Shown here: in pieces, positions 58,170-64,000 of the stretch | Layout: the number at the start of each line of letters is the position of its first letter | How positions within the stretch are numbered: the first letter of the stretch is position 1 | Source: Heracleum sosnowskyi | Taxonomy: Eukaryota > Streptophyta > Magnoliopsida > Apiales > Apiaceae | Length of the DNA: 64,000 bases | Assembly (NCBI GenBank): GCA_030848705.1 | Contig: CM061235.1 | Span: 129,192,228 to 129,256,227, forward strand | Direction of reading: 5' to 3' | Notes under the pieces: model-generated | Seen by the model: only the letters and a program-made list of their open reading frames with translations | The model's database searches: none | What the model was told of the DNA's origin: nothing | Made by a program: the position numbers and the translations under genes

Positions 58170-59092
58170 GAGGTGGCAGTTGACTGTTTAGACTGTTTAG
58201 GATGAATGCTTGGGTTAGGAACAAGGTGTGACTGGCCTTGTCCAATAGCATTAGAAATTAAACCATAACGAGTAGGCATTTTCCTATGTAAGAAAAACCT
58301 AACCTCATCAGGAATAAAAGCATTTCCTATGAAACCATTTGCCTTATCACTGTTGACTAAGGACTTAATATTATTCTCAGTAATTCTACAGATAGGTAGA
58401 ACTACATCATCCTCAAAAACAACATTAGGACATAAGTGATTAAATATCAACTGTAAAAATCTGAGAAAACAGACAGAACCTAACTTATCTGATTTCCTAT
58501 CACTTAAAGCTTTTAAGATAAACGACCCATAATCAAACACTGTAGAGTGGATAAGAGAGTACCCAATTTTAAGAGATCCTGATGGAAGAGCATCAAAATT
58601 TGATGTCTTGTTCAGGAAACAGCGGCTGATCGTATCAAAGAAGAAATTCCATTCCTTCTTAAGCTTTGTCCTAAAGAGATTGCCATATCTCTTTATTTCA
58701 CCATTGTAGCCCAACTTTGTAACAAACTCAAAAAGAGTAGAGTCTGAAACATTAGCAGGAATAGCATCACCAAGAACAGGTAAATGCAGGGCTTCCTCCA
58801 CAATTTCAGGAGTCACATAGTGAGTAATTCCATTATGTTCAAAACTCATCAAGATGGTGTCAGAATACCCTTTGTCAAAAGTCACTGAGTTCCACACCTG
58901 CATTACAGACTTAAAAGAAACACTTGCAGGTTCTGTTAAAGCAAACTTCAATGGGCTTGAAGCTAAAAAATCTTGAATTATATGAAACTCATTGGGTAAA
59001 TCTTGATGATTTAGAATAGCCACAAAATTATTAGTGGCAAAAGTAACACCACTAATCACTGTTTGTTTATTCATGAATGATGAAGACGCCAT
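58165..59092 (-). CDS. Outer element ORF3, N-terminal part
   Basis: Begins at the ATG at 59092 (MASSSFMNKQTV). An upstream in-frame extension to 59149 lacks an ATG. It encodes about 309 residues before the insertion point. The globular part includes YSDTILMSFEHNGITHYV, EEALHLPVLGD, KKEWNFFFDTISRCF, LRFLQLIFNHLCP and GNAFIPDEVRFFLHRKMPTR. Its layout resembles the plant transposon-associated domain annotated downstream of pol in some composite-family retroelements. I recall this from pattern only, so it is tentative. It continues in frame at 46795. The open frame shown past 58165 into the LTR is an artefact of the insertion. Confidence 0.85.
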
Positions 59093-59590
59093 TGAAATTC
59101 TTAAAAATCTTGAGAATTGATGTTTGAAAAAGTTAGGGTTCGTAAGCACGGAGAGAGATAGAAAATCGAAAAACTGATGATGAGAGAGTAATTAATGATG
59201 TAGGATAAGTAAAAGTATTTTGTTAGAACAAAACTTTACTCTCAATAACATGTGGCAAAATATGATTTGTGCACAAATAATTAGTGGACAGATTACGTGT
59301 GTAATTTAAATGAAACTACACCGCTTTTTATGTGTATGAATATGTATATCTATAACAGTGAAACACACGCGCGCATACAGTTGTCCTACTAAAACTCAAC
59401 CGTCCATCAGCAGATACTGACGAAAAATTAGGCATAAATTAAGCAATGAAATACTGACCTGAACATCAGGATTGACCAGTTGACTTCCTGTCAGGATTGC
59501 ATCCTATCAGGATTTGATCAAAGAAAACATACCTTTCTGAATAACCATCAGGATTTGACAGTTATCAGGATTTCCTCTCTGTAGCTTTCC
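59093..59590 (-). other. Pol-ORF3 spacer of outer element
   Basis: About 500 bp between the pol stop and the ORF3 ATG. The pol-proximal 130 bases (59460-59590) hold at least five TCAGGAT words (plus-strand view) and match the inner spacer. The rest is unique to this copy. No additional ORF. Confidence 0.7.
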
Positions 59591-62500
59591 TCAGAAATTC
59601 TCAAAGTTCATCATTCCAAGTTCATTCACCAATTTATTGAAAATAGCTTCAGGTAGTGGCTTGGTGAATATATCAGCTAGTTGTTGATCAGTAGGAACAA
59701 AGTGAAGTTCAATTGTTCCTTCCATAACTTGTTCTCTTATGAAGTGATATCGAATACTGATGTGTTTAGTAAGAGAATTTTGAACTGGATTTCCTGTCAT
59801 TGCAATAGCACTTTGGTTATCACAATAGATAGGGATCTTTGAGTATGACAGGCCATAATCTAACAACTGATTTCTCATCCACATTATCTGAGCACAACAA
59901 CTTCCTGCAGCAATGTACTCAACTTCTGCAGTTGAAGTGGAAATGGATTTTTGCTTTTTACTGAACCATGAAACTAGTCTTCCACCCAAAAACTGACAGC
60001 TTCCTGAAGTACTTTTCCTGTCTATTTTGCATCCTGCAAAATCAGCATATGAATAACCACACAACCCAAAATCTGATTCCCTTGCATACCAAAGGCCAAG
60101 AGAAGAAGTGCCTTTGAGATATCTAAAAATTCTTTTGACTGCAATCAGATGGGGTTCTCTAGGTTTTGCTTGAAATCTTGCACACAGACAGGTTGCAAAC
60201 ATGATATCTGGTCTACTTGCAGTGAGATACAATAAAGAGCCAATCATTCCTCTGTAGTGAGTTACATCTACCTCAGCACCTTGATCAGGATCAAGTTTGG
60301 TAGCTGTAGCTATGGGAGTTGTAGTAGGAGAACTATCTTGCATGTTAAACCTTGTCAATAAATTCCTTGTATATTTAGACTGATTGATAAAAATCCCTTC
60401 ATCAGTCTGTTTAACTTGAAGACCAAGAAAGTAACTCATTTCTCCCATCATGCTCATTTGATATCTTGACTGCATAAGCTTGGAAAACTTTTCACAAAGC
60501 TTATTGTTTGTTGACCCAAAAATGATATCATCAACATAAATCTGAACTAACAACAAGTCCTTACCATGATTCAAATAAAATAGAGTTTTATCAATAGCAC
60601 CTCTTTTGAATCCACTTTCCAGTAAGAATAGAGCTAAAGTTTCATACCATGCTCTTGGAGCTTGCTTTAGTCCATAAAGTGCCTTACCCAATCTGTAGAC
60701 ATGATCTGGATATTTAGGATCAATGAAACCAGGAGGTTGCTCAACATAGACTTCTTCCTCCAGTTCTCCATTTAAGAAAGCACTTTTAACATCCATCTGG
60801 AAAACCTTGAATTTCTTATGTGCTGCATAAGCAAGAAATATCCTAATGGCTTCTAGTCTTGCAACAGGAGCAAAAGTTTCATCATAATCAATTCCCTCTT
60901 GTTGAGAATACCCCTTTGCAACTAGTCTTGCTTTGTTTCTGATTATTACTCCATCAGAATCAGTCTTGTTCTTGAAAATCCACTTTGTACCAATAATTGA
61001 TCTATTCTTTAGTCTTGGTACTAGTTTTCAGACTTCATTTCTTTCAAATTCATTCAGTTCCTCTTGCATTGCAGTAACCCAATCAGCATCTTTAAGTGCA
61101 TCTTCAACTTTCTTTGGCTCCTCCTTGGAAAGAAAGTTATTGTATAGACATTCATTTTGAGTTGCACTTCTTGTTTGAACACCTGCATCAGGATCTCCAA
61201 TGATTAAATCAGGAGTATGACTTGCAGTCCATTTTCTTGCTGGTGGTAAATTGTTTCTTGACGTAGATGCTCTCCCTGGATTGGTGTTATCTTGATTTGA
61301 AGAACTTGCTTGTCTTGAAGCTCCCCCTGAATTATTGCTATGTCCTCTTGATAAGTTATCAGGATCATCACTTGAATCAGTATCTGAAGAATTCTGTCCT
61401 GATGATTGAGTTGACTCTGAACTTGTAGTAGAATTTTGTTGCTCCCCCTCAACATTAGCACTACTAGAAGTATCACTATTGATTGCATCATCAGTATTTG
61501 CACCATCAGCATCTGGTGTGTCATCAGGATTTGGTGACCCATCAGGATCTGATGTATGGACAGGATCTGATTCACTTTCCTCAGGTTCCTTGGTAGCTTC
61601 ATTTTCAAAAATCAATCTATCATGAGAGTCTTCATTGATTCCAGCTATCTTCTTGTCATCAAAATATACATGTATTGACTCCATGATAGTCCTTGTCCTC
61701 AAATTAAAAACTCTGAAGGCTCTTGATGCAGGATAGCCTATGAAAATTCCTTCATCAGCCTTTGTTTCAAACTTCCCTAGCTGTTCAGGATGAGTTCTGA
61801 GAACAAAACATTTACAGCCAAACACATGCAGATGCTTCAGACTTGGTTTCTTCTCCTTGAGAGACTGATAAGGAGTAACACCATGCCTATTTATTAATGT
61901 GATATTTTGAGTATATCATGCTGTGTTGACTGCTTCTGCCCAGAAATATGTAGGTAATTTTGCTTCTTCCAACATAGTTCTTCCAGCTTCAATAAGAGTT
62001 CTATTTTTCCTTTCAACTACTCCATTTTGCTGAGGTGTGCCAGGAGCAGAGAATTGTTGAATGATTCCTTTGTATTTGCAGAACTCTTCCATCTTTGAAT
62101 TCTTAAATTCAGTACCATTATCACTTCTCAGTATCTTGACTTTGTACTTTGTGGTTGTCTCAATCATTCTCACATGATCTAACAGAACTTCAGGAGTCTC
62201 ATCTTTTCTGTGCAGAAAATACACCCAGGTGAATCTAGAATATTCATCAACAATTACAAGAGTGTACCTTTTCTTACTGATGGACATGATGTTGACTGGA
62301 CCAAATAGATCAAGATGTAACATGTGATATGGTTCTCCAATAGAGGATTCTGATTTACTCTGGAATGATGTTCTTCTTTGTTTTGCTTTCTGACATGCAT
62401 CACAGAGTCCATCAGGAGTATATAACACTTTTGGTAATCCTCTCACTAAATCTTTCTTAACCAACTCATTGATATTGCTGAAGTTGAGATGAGAAAGCTT

Positions 62501-62929
62501 CTTGTGCCAATTCCAACTTTCATCTACTGATGCTTTACTGATCAGACAGGTAGGGGAGTCATCAGTATTTGATTGAATGTTGGCTTCATATATGTTACCA
62601 TGCATGTTGCCAGTCAGAGCTATCTTTCCTGTTGTTTTACTGACTACTTCACAATGAGTGGAATAGAAGTTGACATGATAACCTCTGTCAATGATTTGAC
62701 TAATACTCAACAAGTTGTGTTTTAGTCCTTTCACTAGAGCTACTTTTTCAATGATGACATTTCCAATGATTATATTGCCATATCCCAAAGTTTGTCCAAT
62801 GTTGCCATCTCCATAAGACACAGTTGGGCCACCTTTTTCCTCATATTCTGATAACAGGGCTTTGTTTCCAGTCATGTGCACAGAACATCCACTATCCATG
62901 ACTAACACAATTTTCTTTTTACCCTGCAA
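59591..62929 (-). pseudogene. pol: Pol of outer element, broken
   Basis: Same domain order as the inner pol: DSGCSVHMTG protease, integrase (LHLDLFG, RSDNGTEF, GVVERKN), RT with YVDD, RNase H. Breaks are a nonsense codon TGA at 61918-61916 just after the integrase core, and a second TGA at 61030-61028 at the start of RT. In RNase H the motif reads GYSYADFAGC where the inner copy has GYSDADFAGC, replacing a catalytic-position Asp, and STAEVEYIA replaces STAEAEYIA. An extra T at the gag-pol junction also puts the protease frame out of step with gag and removes the ATG seen in the inner copy. It cannot make a full Pol. Confidence 0.92.
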
Positions 62930-62945
62930 TCAGAATAGAAACACA

Positions 62946-64000
62946 CTAGTTAGAACATTTAGGAACCCATACTTGTTGGGTTCCTTTTCCATGCAATTTA
63001 TTAACTTTCACAGCAGAAGACTTTCTGACCATAGCAGTCCTGACAGGATTTACTTCATCAGGATTTGCTTTGTCAGTATCAGTATTAACAAAAGCATGTT
63101 CCAACTTGACATTCTTAATGCTACCAGAGTTTGCACTATTTTTATCAACTTTAGGCAATGGATCATAAAAGTTATAGTACAACTCATGATAATCTTTACA
63201 AGTATAAATAAAATGCCATATACTACCACAATGAAAATAGGACTTCTGTGGTTTATAAAATACTGATCTATTCCTAACATCAGACTTAGGAATATCAGTA
63301 ATCTTCTTCTTACTCTTCTTAAAATCAATAGCAAGATGATTAGAGTTACCACAGATAAAACAACACTTTCTAGGTGCATTTGGGATATATTTGTAACCAT
63401 TCTCTTTGTTGATCCCAACTTTACCATTCCTGTTTCTCTTAACAGTAGCTTCCTTTTTCTTATCTGTCACCTCACAGATTTTATCCTTAAGCTGTTTCTG
63501 AGACAATAGACCTACATTCTTAGTGACTTTATTCATGACAGGTTTAGACTTTATAATTTTAATTCCTTGAGTAGAAGTAGATCCCTTTTCAAAAGTAGAC
63601 TTGGAATCCTTACCAAAAACAAAATTAACAAGAGTAATCTTAGATTTGGTTGTATCTATTACATGTCTATAGGTCTTTGGACTGACTGTCTCATCAATGA
63701 TAATTTTCTCTTTCAATTTCTTATCCACATCTGACTTATATCCTAGACACTCTTTCCAATTCTTAGAGGTATTAATCTCATGAAATTTCCTACCAGAGTC
63801 TGTCCAGGTTCTGATTTTCTCATTCGCAAATTCAAGTTCCTTTTCAAGAGAAGTACATTTAGATTTAATCTCTATATACATGTGTTTAGCATTATCACAT
63901 TCTTTTTGTACTTCTTGCATACGAGAAAATTCAGCTTCTAATATATCATTCCTTTTTCTAAGTTCAGACATCTCAGATAAGATCCTAGTATTTTCAGCAG
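62946..64000 (-). CDS. gag: Gag of outer element, partial
   Basis: C-terminal ~350 residues. The frame is open to the window edge, so the start lies outside. It has the coiled coil (LRKRNDILEAEFSRMQEV), the WTDSGRKFHEI motif and the last two knuckles, both damaged: CFICGNSNHLAIDF lacks the final Cys, and YFHCGSIWHFIYTC lacks the first Cys. It ends in TAG at 62948-62946 after QVWVPKCSN. Losing zinc ligands in both visible knuckles suggests decay or relaxed need for them. Confidence 0.88.
   Translation of the reverse strand, partial: AENTRILSEMSELRKRNDILEAEFSRMQEVQKECDNAKHMYIEIKSKCTSLEKELEFANEKIRTWTDSGRKFHEINTSKNWKECLGYKSDVDKKLKEKIIIDETVSPKTYRHVIDTTKSKITLVNFVFGKDSKSTFEKGSTSTQGIKIIKSKPVMNKVTKNVGLLSQKQLKDKICEVTDKKKEATVKRNRNGKVGINKENGYKYIPNAPRKCCFICGNSNHLAIDFKKSKKKITDIPKSDVRNRSVFYKPQKSYFHCGSIWHFIYTCKDYHELYYNFYDPLPKVDKNSANSGSIKNVKLEHAFVNTDTDKANPDEVNPVRTAMVRKSSAVKVNKLHGKGTQQVWVPKCSN

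Larger units (their letters stand above)
42474..64000 (-). mobile_element. Outer Ty1/copia SIRE-type element (partial, split)
   Basis: Minus-strand retrotransposon entering from the right edge. In transcription order it has gag (from beyond 64000 to 62946), pol (62929-59591), a spacer, a third ORF, a polypurine tract and a 3' LTR (43036-42474). The third ORF is interrupted by the inner element at 46801-58164. The 5' LTR lies outside the window. Pol has two nonsense codons and gag has lost knuckle cysteines, so the copy is defective. Lineage is inferred from the long gag with central coiled coil, the stop between gag and pol, and the large post-pol ORF. Confidence 0.9.

Overview
This window is nuclear DNA of a flowering plant, most likely a eudicot. 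It has one intron-rich plant gene in a sea of AT-rich, transposon-derived sequence. The species cannot be read from the window. The single recognisable host gene is an orthologue of the transcriptional co-regulator SEUSS (minus strand, nine coding exons, about 881 residues).

Layout. 0-11 kb: AT-rich degenerate repeats, a Stowaway-like MITE (5027-5276), a non-autonomous CACTA element with TIRs and a TCA target duplication (6434-7655), and two minus-strand Helitron copies (8063-9317 and 10177-11049). 11-14 kb: no supportable gene. 14.2-20.8 kb: SEUSS, with a 22-G tract in one intron and an intron in its 5' leader. 21.3-27.3 kb: a long-unit tandem repeat, clean ~655-bp units next to SEUSS and degenerate ~500-bp units further out. 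It is interrupted by a plastid rpl20 fragment and by a 1218-bp solo LTR with its AAAGT duplication. 27.47-34.15 kb: a 6.7-kb Helitron with a textbook 3' hairpin and CTAG end, filled with non-transposon-looking sequence. 34.5-37.6 kb: a ~41-bp minisatellite, split by a 1150-bp solo LTR (TCACA duplication). 37.6-42.4 kb: fragments of further elements (an LTR with a polypurine tract, 42-bp and 27-bp tandem repeats, a GACAG-rich retroelement piece, a CACTA end, a ~338-bp duplication).

42.5-64 kb: a nested pair of related Ty1/copia elements of SIRE/Maximus type. The outer one (minus strand, cut by the window end) is split inside its third ORF by a complete 11,364-bp inner element (plus strand). 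The inner element has 600-bp LTRs with one visible difference and a perfect CATTA target duplication. Both carry gag with CCHC knuckles, an in-frame or near-frame amber stop, pol (protease, integrase, reverse transcriptase, RNase H) and a very large extra ORF after pol in the same sense. That ORF is about 1525 codons in the outer copy once the insertion is discounted. Both pol genes carry nonsense codons, so neither copy looks autonomous.

The most unusual signal is a short motif, AT(C/A)CTGA(T/C) and its complement. It recurs through the LTRs, spacers and all ORFs of the copia pair, and reappears as an 11-copy ~14-bp array in the unrelated-looking solo LTR near 36.2 kb. Other LTRs in the window each have a different dispersed short motif of their own. 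Counts and alignments here were made by eye, so boundaries stated as approximate should be taken that way.
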